A stretch of 64,000 bases of DNA from Plantago ovata (GCA_028274465.1 CM051455.1:43107129-43171128); one strand, 5' to 3'; shown: positions 13,562 to 23,815, counted from the first letter of the stretch. Program-made: numbers and translations. The notes: a model not told the origin generated them from the sequence alone.

Positions 13562-13985
13562 TTATGGTCTGGATGGATATTTGCATTTTCCATAAGAAGG
13601 ATCAGACCTGATAACTCGTCCAAAATCTTTAGGACAATCACCTGTCTTAACAAAGTAAACATCCAAGGCATAAGATGCATGACCAATTGGGGTGGGTGGA
13701 TTGAAACATGAACCGGCCGGTTGAATCGGCTGGCAATCTACCTTACTGCACGCAAAATCCAGAAAATTGAGAGCCCTTTGGTTGCTTACACTTAGCTGTG
13801 GTATGCACCACGTATTACACTGCATCAACAACATCAAAAGTTAAACAACAACCAAAAGGCAAATAATCACAAATTAAAGAAATATAATGATGCAAAAAAA
13901 ATTGCTTAATTACTTGAGCAATTGACACAATGCCCAAAAGGCAAATGACCATGAGAGACACTGAGAAGCTAGTTTTGGTTGACAT
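13562..13985 (-). CDS. Small secreted X8 (CBM43) domain protein, copy 2, last intron lost
   Basis: Two exons, 13914-13985 and 13562-13819, give 109 aa. The signal peptide is residues 1-24 (MSTKTSFSVSLMVICLL...IAQ), then an X8 domain: CNTWCIPQ, FACSKVDCQ, QPAGSCFNP, HASYALDVYF, DPSYGKCKYPSRP. In copies 1 and 3 an intron interrupts the Ser codon of DPS; here the coding sequence runs straight through it, with nothing extra or missing. Intron 1 is retained at the same place (after the Gln ending the signal peptide). TATA and leader sequence resemble those of the other copies, so the promoter was duplicated with the gene. Confidence 0.93.
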
Positions 13986-14068
13986 TTTAATGTGTAATTC
14001 CTTTGAGATTAATTTTCTCACTAACTTGGATTTATGTGTTGTTTTGTTTGAAGAATTCTCATTAGCGT

Positions 14069-14086
14069 GACTATATAATTATATAC
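14069..14086 (-). promoter_or_regulatory. Probable TATA box of X8 copy 2
   Basis: A minus-strand TATATAATTATATAG motif lies about 85 bases before the ATG, with the GTGTTGTTTT leader motif shared by copies 1 and 3. Confidence 0.45.
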
Positions 14087-14335
14087 GAGTCATGCGAGAT
14101 GATATATGGGCATATGGCAACTTAAGTAATTGTGATCCTCTAATTATGCTTGTGCAAATGTTTTGATTTGAAAACTGAATTGGTAATTAATTTAAAATCC
14201 ATGAATGGAATGAAAATCAAAATAACTAATAAATGAAGTATCCGCTTTGATATTTCATATTTCAAAACGTAATAAATGGAGTATCAAACTCAACGTTGAA
14301 AATGGATATAAGTCCCTCTTTATCTTCGTCCCTAA

Positions 14336-14641
14336 GAGCATTTCTTGGGGCTTAGGGGATTTTAATATGTAAGTCTCAAAAAGCCCCTTTTAAATAAAGT
14401 CTTTAATGGTTTGGGGTTCAATTTGAGTGTTTTTTTTTGCCCCACTTAATTCCTTCCAAATGTAAGTGTTTTTTCTTATGTGTCCTATAATTGGGATTTA
14501 AATTGGGACTACTAATTAGTATCTCATTTACATGAGCTACTAATTAGTAGCTACTTTATAGCCTCATTGGAGGTTATTTGGGGCTTAATTTGGAATTTTA
14601 GTTTCAATTAAGCCTCTTTGTAGTCTCCATAAGAAGTGCTC
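14336..14641. mobile_element. Tourist-like MITE (GAGCATT family)
   Basis: Flanked by TAA on both sides, with inverted ends GAGCATTTCTTGGGG and CCATAAGAAGTGCTC. Interior GGGGCTTAA and TTAGTAGC motifs match the element at 29561-29885 in opposite orientation. About 306 bp, non-coding. Confidence 0.82.
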
Positions 14642-15212
14642 TAAACATATAATTAAAATGAATTTATTTGTAATCTAAAAAACAATTAAGTAAATCTGAA
14701 ATGAACTTCAACTAAACTGAAGTTAATAATTTTTCAGACAAAAAGATAATAAAACCTGCTATAGTTTATAACGGTTTGCAATTCAAACTAAAAAGTTATT
14801 ATTTGCTATGTTTTGAATGTTTTGAATGGGACACATTATCTTACATAAAATAAAGGTCCAAAATACACAACCATATATGTTGGCAGATGGTTTGAGTATA
14901 AATACATGCATTTTTTTTCCCTAAATTTGCTACATTAGGCATGATATGAGATACAAATTTGTGCTTTAGAATAGAAAAGCCCAATGAGCTATTCCTTTTT
15001 TGCCGTCGGAGACTTTTTCTATATACACAAAGGCCACCCTAGGTTAGCTATTGCTTACAAGATGCAAGGAAAAAAACAATTCAGACACATTTAAATATCT
15101 TGTGACATTCAGTTATATAATGTAATATGATCAATATTATTGTGACAATTTGATCAAAATGTCTGCATATGGGTGTGCTATCACCAAATGGTGTGCATAT
15201 GGGTGTGCAACA

Positions 15213-15406
15213 GGATAGAGAGTTATTTTGTAAGATTGATAGAATTATTTGGTAAGATTGGGTGATATAGTTATTTTGGTAGGACTGAGAGAGTTATTTG
15301 GTACGATTGGGTGATATAGTTATTTTTGGTAAGTTTGGGTGATATAGTTATTTTGGTAAGATTGAGATAGTTATTTGGTAAGATTGGATGAGAGAATTAT
15401 TTTGTG
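15213..15406. repeat. Minisatellite, 22-27 bp units
   Basis: About eight degenerate copies of GTTATTTGGTAAGATTGRG, often followed by TGATATA, in a head-to-tail array. Units vary through TTT/TTTT and the presence of TGATATA. Not CRISPR-like, because there are no unique spacers. Confidence 0.85.
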
Positions 15407-15775
15407 ATACAAAAAATTGTGTCAAGGGCATTGAGGTCATTTCACTAGAGACTTGTATGTAATTTTGCAACGAATGACTGATCACCAAACTGGAAAAAAT
15501 TGCATGTATCTTAGAACTTTGCCATCCGCTTCTTTGTAATGTACAATATATGCCCCTAAAATAAAGAAGATGCGTTATTCTAAGGGCATGATCTAGGGTT
15601 TAAAAGGGCATGATTGTAATAAATTTGTCCAGATCCAGGGCATTATGGTCATTTTACTCCACAAATTCCACCTTGCATTTTAAAAAACAAACATTAGCGT
15701 GAAATTAAAAGCATTATGCCCAAAATTCCGGGTGGCCAATGTTTTTTCCCTAAAGGCTACAAGTAACTGCTTTTA

Positions 15776-16143
15776 GAGCATTCACAACAGCTTCCTTAAA
15801 ATGGTTTTTTTACTTAAATATTGGCAAAAAATCAAAATATGTGTTAAAAGCTTATCGGATCAGATTCCCTAAAATTTATATGGATCAGCTAAAAAAACGG
15901 GAACGCTCTTCACTTGTCTAAACTTGTGCATACCTAAAACTTTTTTAGTGTATTAATCATTAATTTATATACTATATTAGTTATGTGGTTATTAAAATTA
16001 TTATTTATATTTATATTAAATCACTAAAAGGGAATCCGATTTTAGTGAATTGTTAAATATGTACTTAAAATATTATAGGGAATGAGTTAAAAATGATTTT
16101 AGAGAAATTTTTATAGGGAAACTGCTCACTGATGTGAATGCTA
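15776..16143. mobile_element. Tourist-like MITE
   Basis: TTA on both flanks. The left end GAGCATTCACAACAG pairs with the right end CTGATGTGAATGCT(A). About 368 bp, AT-rich, non-coding. Confidence 0.72.
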
Positions 16144-16148
16144 TTAGG

Positions 16149-16568
16149 TTGTTAACACATGTTTTGGTCCAAAAGAAACATTACCAACCAGTAACTTAAG
16201 GTTTACCACATTAAACATAGAAAAGGGCTAGTGATAATGTCAGGGTTAAAATTACTAATGCCCAAATAATTTCTGCATTTTTAGGAATTTTTCGGAATGA
16301 TTAATGAATATAAAAGGGGAAGGTAAATTGCTTTGGCATTAGTAATTTCAGCTCTGACATTATCACTAGTCATAGAAAAAACACATTTCTTAAAATGTGG
16401 TATATTCTTAAAGATTATTTTAAAAATATTTGCACTTCCTTTTATAATAAAAAAAAGGGTGTTTAGTTGTTTTTGTTTATGTTGATTGTTTCTCTAGTAT
16501 GCTGCTTGCAAACAAAATTATGGTATCAGAGCAGCTCAAAGGCCTAAGTCGAAGAAACAATAAAACAA
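16149..16568 (+). mobile_element. Remnant LTR and primer-binding site of an LTR retrotransposon
   Basis: TGGTATCAGAGC at about 16521-16532 is the standard plant primer-binding site complementary to initiator tRNA-Met. The preceding few hundred bases are therefore probably a 5' LTR ending near 16516. No coding region follows: a Mutator-like element is inserted 37 bases after the PBS. The LTR start is not defined. Confidence 0.5.
16225..16370. mobile_element. Mutator-like MITE, 146 bp, perfect 9 bp target duplication
   Basis: CATAGAAAA flanks it on both sides (16216-16224 and 16371-16379). The ends CTAGTGATAATGTCAG and CTGACATTATCACTAG are inverted repeats extending through AATTACTAATGCC. The 9 bp duplication fits the Mutator superfamily. 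Confidence 0.85.
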
Positions 16569-17523
16569 GGGCAATTTACATCTACTCCCTGTTATTTTTT
16601 TTTATTACAGATCCTTCCCTCTTAGTTAGACAATTACATGTAGCCCTATGTCACACAAAAACAATTACATATAGCCCCACGAACTTGACTTTTTTCTTCG
16701 AATTAAGGGCCGAAAGTTACAAAGTTGCCCCTGTCGAAATTTCTGATTTTGGCCTGAGCCAAACACCTTAACTTTTCATTATTACACATTTGACTCTAAA
16801 CTATTTTATTTTACAAAATTAACTTTAATCTATTTCAAATTAACCACACAAATTATATAAACTTTAAAAAGAACTAATAATTATTGTAAAAGAACCCAAA
16901 CTAAATTTTTATTTCAAATCAGCCACAAAAAAAAAAATATAAAAAAAAAAAAAAAGAAAGTCGGAGCTATAATGGCTCCGACAACAGCTCCGGCAGGAGC
17001 TGTTTGAAGCTCCTGGCCGGAGCTGTAAAAAAGCTCGCGCAGAAGCTTTTTACAGCTCCGATCGGAGGGAGCTGTTTGAAGCTCTTGGCCGGAGCTGTAA
17101 AAAAGTTCATGCCAGGAGCTTCAAACAGCTCGCATCGGAGCTGTAAACAGCTCCGGTCGGGAGCTGTTACAGCTCCGGTCGGGAGCTGTTACAGCTCCGG
17201 TCGGGAGCTGTAAACAGCTCCGGTCGGAGCTGTAGCATTTCCGGTACCGGAAGTGTAAGAAGAAGAAGAAGATATAGAAAAAAAACAAAAGGGAAAAGAT
17301 AAAAGAAAATGAAGAAAAGAGAAAAGAAAAAAAAAAGGGAAAAAGAAGAAAAAGAAAAATGAGTATAAAAAAACTAAGGCCTTGTTTGGCCTGAGTTTTT
17401 TGAAAATTGAATAAGGGTGAAGTCAAACATTTTTCGGCGTCTGGGGCTACATGTAATTGTTAAAATAACGAGGAAGAATGCGTAATATGAATTTCTAGTG
17501 GGGCGGTATAAATTAATTTACCC
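16569..17523. mobile_element. Mutator-like non-autonomous element, 955 bp, 9 bp target duplication
   Basis: ATAAAACAA flanks both sides (16560-16568 and 17524-17532). The left end GGGCAATTTACATCTACTCC and the right end (reverse complement GGGTAAATTAATTTATACC) are related, and AACAATTACATGTAGCCC is present in both TIRs. The interior contains the palindromic GGAGCT/AGCTCC array and an A/G-rich tract. The open frames in it arise from the repeat. Confidence 0.8.
16961..17250. repeat. Palindrome-rich GGAGCTGT/ACAGCTCC array
   Basis: More than a dozen alternating AGCTCC and GGAGCT words, many in the frame CCGGTCGGGAGCTGTTACAG, so the block can fold into many alternative hairpins. It ends in GAAGAAGAAGAAG. 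A diverged relative with the same order (AGCTCC words, then CCGGTAGCGGA, then GAAGAAGAAG) is at 44599-44804. Confidence 0.85.
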
Positions 17524-17698
17524 ATAAAACAAATTGAAGTGAACTTAAGTTCCTCAAAGTATATTATTAAGGGTTATCCATGATATTAAGAATTAAGAAA
17601 AAGAAGGTATTATATTATTATCCATAACACAGTCATTTGCCAATAAATATTGAAAGTACAATCATCATTTATAATGTCTCTCAAACAACCAAGTGGTT

Positions 17699-18245
17699 TT
17701 AGGATCTTCGGGATGGATATATGCATTGACCATAAGCTGCACCCACAAATTTAACATGTCTTAGTTATAAAACACAATTAATTAATTTATTAAAATAACA
17801 AATTGAATTAAAAGAATGGAGGGCAAATTGGTTCATACAAGGATCGGAATGGACGACCTGTCCAAAATTTTTTGGACATAAATTTCTCTGAACATAGTAA
17901 CAAGCCAACACATAGGATGCATGGGACTTTGCGGTTGGTGGGTCGAAACATGGACCGGCCGGTTGAATCGGTTGGCAATTTAAATTTTCACAAGCATATT
18001 CTAGAAAATTTAGAGCAGATTGATCATTTACGGTTGGATCTATTGTACACCACGAATTGCACTGCACCAACGAGTGAGAAAAAGTTTTTAAAAAATAAAT
18101 CCAATTAGTATGTTTTCAAAAATAGTTAACAAGTAAATGAGAGCTAGCAATATCGAATTATTATGAAGAAAAACTGGAGGCTTACTTGAACAACTGAAAC
18201 AGTGCCGAAAATGCAAATGATGAAAATCAAAGAGAATATGTTCAT
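17699..18245 (-). CDS. Small secreted X8 (CBM43) domain protein, copy 3
   Basis: Exons 18186-18245, 17839-18061 and 17699-17736 give 106 aa. The signal peptide is residues 1-20 (MNIFSLIFIICIFGTVSVVQ). The X8 domain follows: CNSWCTIDP, YACENLNCQ, QPAGPCFDP, HASYVLACYY (one extra Cys compared with copies 1 and 2), DPSYGQCIYPSRRS. Both intron positions match copy 1. The extra Cys and the different C-terminus suggest this copy is diverging. Expected to be secreted and to bind beta-1,3-glucan, by family analogy. Confidence 0.92.
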
Positions 18246-18332
18246 TGTGATGATTAATCTGTTTGAGATTTTCTGACTAATTTATAAGGCTTAGCTTTGT
18301 GTTGTTTTGTTGATAAATGTTTTCATGAGGTG

Positions 18333-18346
18333 TTATATTTACATGA
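18333..18346 (-). promoter_or_regulatory. Possible TATA box of X8 copy 3
   Basis: A minus-strand TAAATATAAC motif lies about 90 bases before the ATG, with the shared GTGTTGTTTT leader motif. Confidence 0.4.
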
Positions 18347-19366
18347 TTTTGGTGGCAATATATGGAACCTAGCTTGATTGTATTTACTATTATCTAATAA
18401 AGGAATATTAATATGAATAGTTTGATACCAGAGGAGGGAAATTAAGAAATTAAGTCTTTTCCTTGCGATGGGTGATGGACGCAAAAAAATTACTATGAGA
18501 TCTCACTTATAAGAAACAAAAAGCAATGGTATAAAAAGTTGTAGTTCAAAATTATTGTAAACATACATTTATTTAATATTTTTAATATATTACACAAAAG
18601 ATTTTATCAAATTAAAATATTTTTGAAATGTCAAACTTTTTCTAAGATAATTTATTTTGTGCATATTGAAAAAAAGGGAAAAAGAAATTAAATAAGATGA
18701 TAAAAGTGGAAAAGGCAAACATGATTCAAAACAAAATGGTAAGACTAGTGAGAATCAAACTTTCTAAATTAAAATTGAAGTACCCACCTGACGAGAGAGT
18801 CGATCCCAAGAAAGGGTCCGACAGTGCTCGGTTGGATTAGCCGCCAAAGCTGATATCAGTAAAAATTCAAAAAAAAAAAGTCTCCACTATCTAACTACAA
18901 ATCCATTTTAATATTGCGTAACAATATACATCTGGTTAGAATTGTGTGATTGAGGGTACATATAATTAATAGTCACCTGGCATAATGTAAATTCGACAGT
19001 GTTAGCAACGATACTATGTGTCTGGTCGATAAAACGAATCGATAAACTTATCCATTACATTATTAACATTCACCAAACAATTTTAGTTAAAGAATCTTAA
19101 AATGAACGCATAAAAATCACCCAAAAGGCCAAAACTCACGTTGTTTTAAAATATGATAATGATCGACCATGTCCATAAGAAATGCTCGAATGTGGTAATT
19201 TGGAATTATATAGGCCAATCTTTTCAGCTTTTCTTGTTTACGCAACATGTTGAAACTAAAGCTTGACAAAATTTTATACAGGCCAAGTTCAGAACTGCTG
19301 TATTTAGCAAAAGACAGTTATCACCAAATTCATACATGTACTTTCTGTACAAGGTTAATTGGCTAG
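18347..19366. other. Intergenic, includes the 3' flank of the PPR gene
   Basis: No gene recognised. A short GC-richer patch at 18780-18850 has no tRNA or 5S features that I can see. Confidence 0.45.
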
Positions 19367-21394
19367 TTACCAGAAATCCTTGCAGGAACAATGTCCATTT
19401 CTAAAATGATGATACCGCGCGCGATCTCTCACGATAATTTCCCTCTTGTAGACTCGAGATATCATCTTCGCGGCAGAGTGACAATCCTCGCACACCCTCA
19501 AGTTCTTCACTATTCGAATCGTTGCTCCTGGTTCAGTGTTCAAAATCCCGAAAGCTATAGCTAGTTTTTCACTATGGTACTTAAGTGATGTCTCCTTCTC
19601 TTCCTCACTTATATCAAACAAGACCTGTGAAGTATCAGGCTTATGCCCCTCCAGTCGAAGTCTCTCAATCATGTTTTCCAACATTTGATCGATCTCTTTT
19701 GCTTGAGGGTGGGACGAATCGCCAACTTTGAACTCATGAACAGCGTTCTGTAACTCTATCACACTTTTACCTGTTACCGTTCTTACCCCTCTTTCTTTCA
19801 TTAGCTTCCTTGTGTTCTCAACTCTGTCCCATTTTCCCGCCTTCGCATAAATGTTTGATAGCAATGTGTATCTACCACTATTCTCTGGTTCCAAATCAAG
19901 CAAGATTTCCCCGACTTGCTCCCCTAGCTCGATGTTCCCATGCAACTTACACGCACCTAAAAGCGCTCCCCAAACCGCACTATTTGTCTGCATAGGCATA
20001 CGTCTTATCATATCCTCTGCTTCGTTAAAAAACCCCGCCTTTCCTAGCAAGTTAACGACACAGCCATAATGCTCTACCGTCGGTTCAACTCCATGCTTCT
20101 CTTTCATCGTAATGAAATACTCTAACCCTTCGTTAACCAATCCAACGTGAGCACAAGCATTTAGCAACGCCACAAATGAAATGCTATCTGGCTTAAAACC
20201 ATTCCTCTTCATGTGCTCAAACGTCTCAATTGCATCATCTGCTCTCCCATGCATCGCAAGCCCCCCAATCATAGCATTCCAAGTAAAGACTTCTTTCTGC
20301 TTCATCCTCTCGAACACACCCCACGACAAGTCAAGACGCCCACACTTGGCATACATGTCAATCAAAGAAGTCCCCAACACCGCATCCACCAAAATCCTAT
20401 TCTTCCTAATGTAAGCATGAATCCACTTCCCCTGATCAAGAGCAGCCACATTAGCACAAGCAGCCAACACACTCGACAGAACGAATTTACCCGGCATAAT
20501 TCCCTCGCCCTGCATCCGAATAAACACTTCCAACGCCTCCTTAAAGTACCCTCCTCCGTTATAACCATCAATCATCGTACTCCACGACACCTCATTCCTT
20601 TCAGGCATCTGTTCAAAATACTTAACAGCCTCCTCCACCTTCCCATTGTTAAAAAACCCGGTAACCATAGTGTTCCAAGAACCAACACTTCTCTCAGGCA
20701 TTTCATCAAACAGTTCCACTGCAACATCCACCTCCCCCAACCCCATGAAGCCATCAATCATAGCATTGCAACAGACAACATCAAACTTCCCCATACAATC
20801 AAACAAGCTCCTAGCTTCCTTAACAAGTCCAAGAGACGAATACATTTGAATCCCAGCACTAATCACATGCCCATCGAAATTAAGCCTGTGTTTAACCACA
20901 TGTGCATGTATTTGCAGCCCTTCAGAAAGAGCTTTCTCCATAGTACAAGCTTTGAACAGTGGAGGGTATGTGTATTTGTTAGGCTTGGAGCCTGAAACAA
21001 CCATTTGGTGGTAAATTGAGATGGCCTTGAAGGGGTGTTTGAGATTGAGACACCCTTTGATAGCAGAGTTCCAAACAAAGACATTGGGTTGTGAAACTTG
21101 GTCAAGAACTTGGAGTGAAGTGGAGAGAGTGTTGAATTTGGGATTTGTGTAGCATTTGATTAGTGTACCGGAGATGAAATGGTCTTGGAAATGGCAGGTT
21201 TTGATGATTAAGGCATGAGCTTGCTGTAAGTTTTTGAGTGAGTATGTGCATTTTGTGTTGAGTAGATTCAAGATTGATTTCTGGGTGGGGAAGTTGTCTG
21301 CTGTGGAAAGATGATGAGGCGATTCTGTTATGGAGGTAGTTGCTGAGATTGTAGCCATTGTTTTCCCTGTGGCTAAGGAACATGATAATGTCAC
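19367..21394 (-). CDS. PLS-class pentatricopeptide repeat protein with E and DYW domains
   Basis: An uninterrupted 675-codon frame, typical of intronless DYW-PPR genes. Repeats run from about residue 60 to 480 (examples: NVFVWNSAIKGC, DVVCCNAMIDGFMGLG, SVGSWNTMVTGFFNNG, EVFTWNAMIGGLAMHG), followed by an E/E+ region (SAVWGALLGACKLHGN, VHEFKVGDSSHP). The C-terminus is a DYW deaminase domain: HSE at 607-609 and CEDC at 635-638 give the HxE...CxxC zinc site; a second CSC lies near the end. The last residues are DFW, a common DYW variant. These proteins bind organellar RNA and carry out C-to-U editing in plastids or mitochondria. The N-terminus is Ser/Thr-rich, consistent with an organelle targeting peptide. 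Met13 is an alternative start. The editing site cannot be predicted here without the repeat code. Confidence 0.96.
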   Translation of the reverse strand: MTLSCSLATGKTMATISATTSITESPHHLSTADNFPTQKSILNLLNTKCTYSLKNLQQAHALIIKTCHFQDHFISGTLIKCYTNPKFNTLSTSLQVLDQVSQPNVFVWNSAIKGCLNLKHPFKAISIYHQMVVSGSKPNKYTYPPLFKACTMEKALSEGLQIHAHVVKHRLNFDGHVISAGIQMYSSLGLVKEARSLFDCMGKFDVVCCNAMIDGFMGLGEVDVAVELFDEMPERSVGSWNTMVTGFFNNGKVEEAVKYFEQMPERNEVSWSTMIDGYNGGGYFKEALEVFIRMQGEGIMPGKFVLSSVLAACANVAALDQGKWIHAYIRKNRILVDAVLGTSLIDMYAKCGRLDLSWGVFERMKQKEVFTWNAMIGGLAMHGRADDAIETFEHMKRNGFKPDSISFVALLNACAHVGLVNEGLEYFITMKEKHGVEPTVEHYGCVVNLLGKAGFFNEAEDMIRRMPMQTNSAVWGALLGACKLHGNIELGEQVGEILLDLEPENSGRYTLLSNIYAKAGKWDRVENTRKLMKERGVRTVTGKSVIELQNAVHEFKVGDSSHPQAKEIDQMLENMIERLRLEGHKPDTSQVLFDISEEEKETSLKYHSEKLAIAFGILNTEPGATIRIVKNLRVCEDCHSAAKMISRVYKREIIVRDRARYHHFRNGHCSCKDFW

Positions 21395-21485
21395 TATTTT
21401 CTCTTTTAAGTTAAAATATTATATGAAAATTTTATTCTAATACTTCAATATTTTGTTGTTTTATTAAAGTTGCATTATTTTTTAC

Positions 21486-21625
21486 CTATACGGATCTTGC
21501 ATCTACCATAAACCAAAGGTCCGGCTCAAGTTGAATCATCACAGTGAACTGGAGCCTAAGGAAGAGTTGGTAGCCAGTTCTCGACTTCAGAGGAGCATCA
21601 AAACTCCTATTTCTGATTCGAGAGC
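21486..21625 (-). pseudogene. HMG-box exon fragment, copy of ARID-HMG exon 5
   Basis: Minus-strand FDAPLKSRTGYQLFLRLQ matches PDAPMKPRTGYQIFIKLE in exon 5 of the ARID-HMG gene at 31 kb, and the DNA is alignable beyond it (GATGCTCCT...GTCGAGAACTGG). After RLQ the copy has small deletions, shifts frame and ends at a stop. It is a dispersed non-functional exon copy. Confidence 0.7.
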
Positions 21626-21920
21626 AATCCAAGAACATCAAAAAACTAGAGAATCGCAGGGGAAGAAGTCGTGACACCAGTTTGACAGCAGGAAAATCAG
21701 TGGAAGATTGCAGAATTTCATTAAACAGTACACCAGTTTCAGTACGCGAACCTGCTGGGGATTGTAAACCTTATATAACAGCCAAACAATCTCCTTGAAT
21801 TATTATTCTTTCAAACCCCATATGTTGTGCTAATTTTGCAGCTGAGGCCTTCGCGCATTCCACCGACAAAGCGCCTTGCAATCTCTTACATCAAAGCCTA
21901 AAGATTCAAATACTTTGTTA
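21626..21920 (-). pseudogene. RNase H (RVT_3-type) fragment
   Basis: A minus-strand frame reads SVECAKASAAKLAQHMGF, IIIQGDCLAVI, a stop, then SRTETGVLFNEILQSS and DFPAVKLV. This is the pattern of plant RNase H-like domains (E...A...GF...EGDC...). It carries one in-frame stop and joins the HMG fragment directly. Likely a LINE-derived or related scrap. Confidence 0.55.
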
Positions 21921-22383
21921 CTACAGTTTGCCGTGATTTTGATAATGGCAAAGATGGCCAGCATGTGGCTGGTAAATATAGTGAAGTTTAGCAAAGAGAA
22001 CAGAGGATTCAGGTTTGGTCTGATATAGTAAAACAATACAGTGGCTTTTAATTGCTACAGCAGAATAGCGTCTAGCGTACTAAGCTCGTTCCAGAACTGA
22101 TCTCGGAGTCTACAAATATGCCCTTTAGCTTCTAGTTTATAAACTAAGCCGATAAGAGTGCAATGTGCAAAAGTGAAATTTGGTCAGACCTACTTAAATC
22201 TTTTCTATATTTCAGTATTTCACTGCACAAAACCTGCTTTCTGAATACATTCAACAAACTTCTAAAAGAGTTCCAAACTGTTGGAAACCCCTCTGCATAT
22301 ATTCAGTCATATACACACATATATGAATGCATGCTTTCGTGAATTACATTACTTGCGAATAGAGTATCCAGAGGCTCATACAG

Positions 22384-23164
22384 CAGTGGTGTACCTGCAT
22401 TAAGCCAGGTGGGGGCGTGGGGCAAGTGTCTCACCTCAAATCAAATTTTGATGCGAAAAGTACTATTATACTGCTGGACTATTTTAATATATGAAATATA
22501 TCCGTGTTACTCATAGCAAAATTCATACACCCTTTTCATTACAGCTATCTTATTTTCTACGTTAGTTCTCAAACCTCCAATTTATTCTTTCCGACAAATT
22601 AATTTTCTACGGCTACAGCAGCGCCATAAAACAATCAGGTAGAAGATGATCTAAATTCCTCATTTTTTAGCTTCTTGATATCTTCTTCTATAGATTTATA
22701 TAACTTATTGTAATTACTGGAAATTTATAGAAGAACGATAATAGGATTTTCTATACATATATTGAGAACTCATATAAACTTGAATGAGTGGAGATAATTG
22801 ATGGAGAAGACGATATTGAGTTGTTACTTGTTATTCTTGATTTATTTATTGATAGAAGATAACTTGAGTGAAGTGTATTGAAAACAATTCATTCATTTAT
22901 TTGTGCTCCAAGCTAGAAAACAAACAAAATTTAATACTTTAATGAATCAAATACTTTGTTAGTCCTATTGCACTATCTCTCCTCCAAATATATTATAGCA
23001 TGATACGTTATTAATTTAATGGAATATTAATATTTTGACTAAGTTCAATATCGGAACATTGTATATAGATGGAGGGAGACTAGGTGCTTTAGTATTATTG
23101 AACATATTTTTTAGTATAATATTATAGTTGCCTCACCTCAATATAAATCATGTGTCTGCCACTG
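22384..23164. mobile_element. Candidate hAT-like non-autonomous element
   Basis: The left end CAGTGGTGTACCTGCATTAA and the reverse complement of the right end CAGTGGCAGACAC share CAGTGGYRKAC. Both subterminal regions contain GTGAGGC/GCCTCACCTC-like words. No clear 8 bp target duplication. The interior is non-coding. A related fragment is at 46457. Confidence 0.4.
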
Positions 23165-23199
23165 CACAAGCATAACGATTACAAACCTGCGAAGGATAA

Positions 23200-23500
23200 T
23201 GTAATACCTTAGAATTCACAGTAGCCTTCTCAAGAAAGGTGGACCCATCTTGCCCAGTTGCTTCAAAGAGTACAGTTCTATCAGCAATCCCATGGGACCA
23301 TAAGAACAGAACGGTATATGCATAATATAGAATATAGAGTTAATAATCTTTGATACTCGGAGAAGCAAAATAACATTAAAAGTACCAGTAATATGACAAC
23401 AATTAAATCTCCAAGTGTTCTTACTGGAATAGCTTTTTTGTTGGAGACGTAAACTGGATTTTGGTAGTCGAGAAAGTCTCTGAAACCAAACAAGCATATG
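23200..23500 (-). other. Exon-like scraps of unknown origin
   Basis: Minus-strand reading frames with apparent splice context (a GTAAGAAC donor near 23427) read ETFSTTKIQFTSPTKKLFQ and HGIADRTVLFEATGQDGSTF. I do not recognise the parent gene. They lie downstream, on the same strand, of the DEAD-box fragment. Confidence 0.3.
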
Positions 23501-23669
23501 AAATATGAAAGTAAATGTTCAATTACGTAATTTTTACAATAACAACGTAATATTAACCATTTAAAAAGAACAAAAAATAAGAAGTATAGAGCATTAAGTT
23601 TTCTGAACCAAAAACAAGATGAATGGTACATAGGAGAAATAGGACACAATCAGAACCGTCATAACTCAA

Positions 23670-23815
23670 AGAATGTGTAGCAAGACCTGATTTACTAGCT
23701 CGACCAGTCCTCCATATCCTGTGAACATAATTAATCATGTATGTTACTTGGCAAGTCGAAATTAACGAGCAATATGTAGTCCACGTGCTGCAACATTTGT
23801 GGCCACCATGATTGG
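23670..23815 (-). pseudogene. DEAD-box RNA helicase C-terminal motif fragment
   Basis: On the minus strand MVATNVAARGL (motif V region, normally VATDVAARGLD), then VNFDLPSNIHD and YVHRIWRTGRASKSGLAT (motif VI, normally YVHRIGRTGRAGKSG) are read in different frames, with stops between them. The spacing matches Ded1/DDX3-type plant helicases. The Gly-to-Trp change in the HRIGRTGR core and the frame breaks show it is dead. Confidence 0.8.

Noticed and set aside
15213..15406. Possible CRISPR-like array
   Set aside because: Units are directly tandem without unique spacers, in a plant genome.
16515..16535. Possible tRNA-related gene
   Set aside because: It is a primer-binding site complementary to initiator tRNA, not a tRNA gene.
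17004..17426. Open frames on both strands at the GGAGCT array
   Set aside because: Low-complexity translations of the palindromic array and A/G tract.
20213..20995. 260-codon plus-strand frame
   Set aside because: Antisense shadow of the intact DYW-PPR gene, with no independent motifs.
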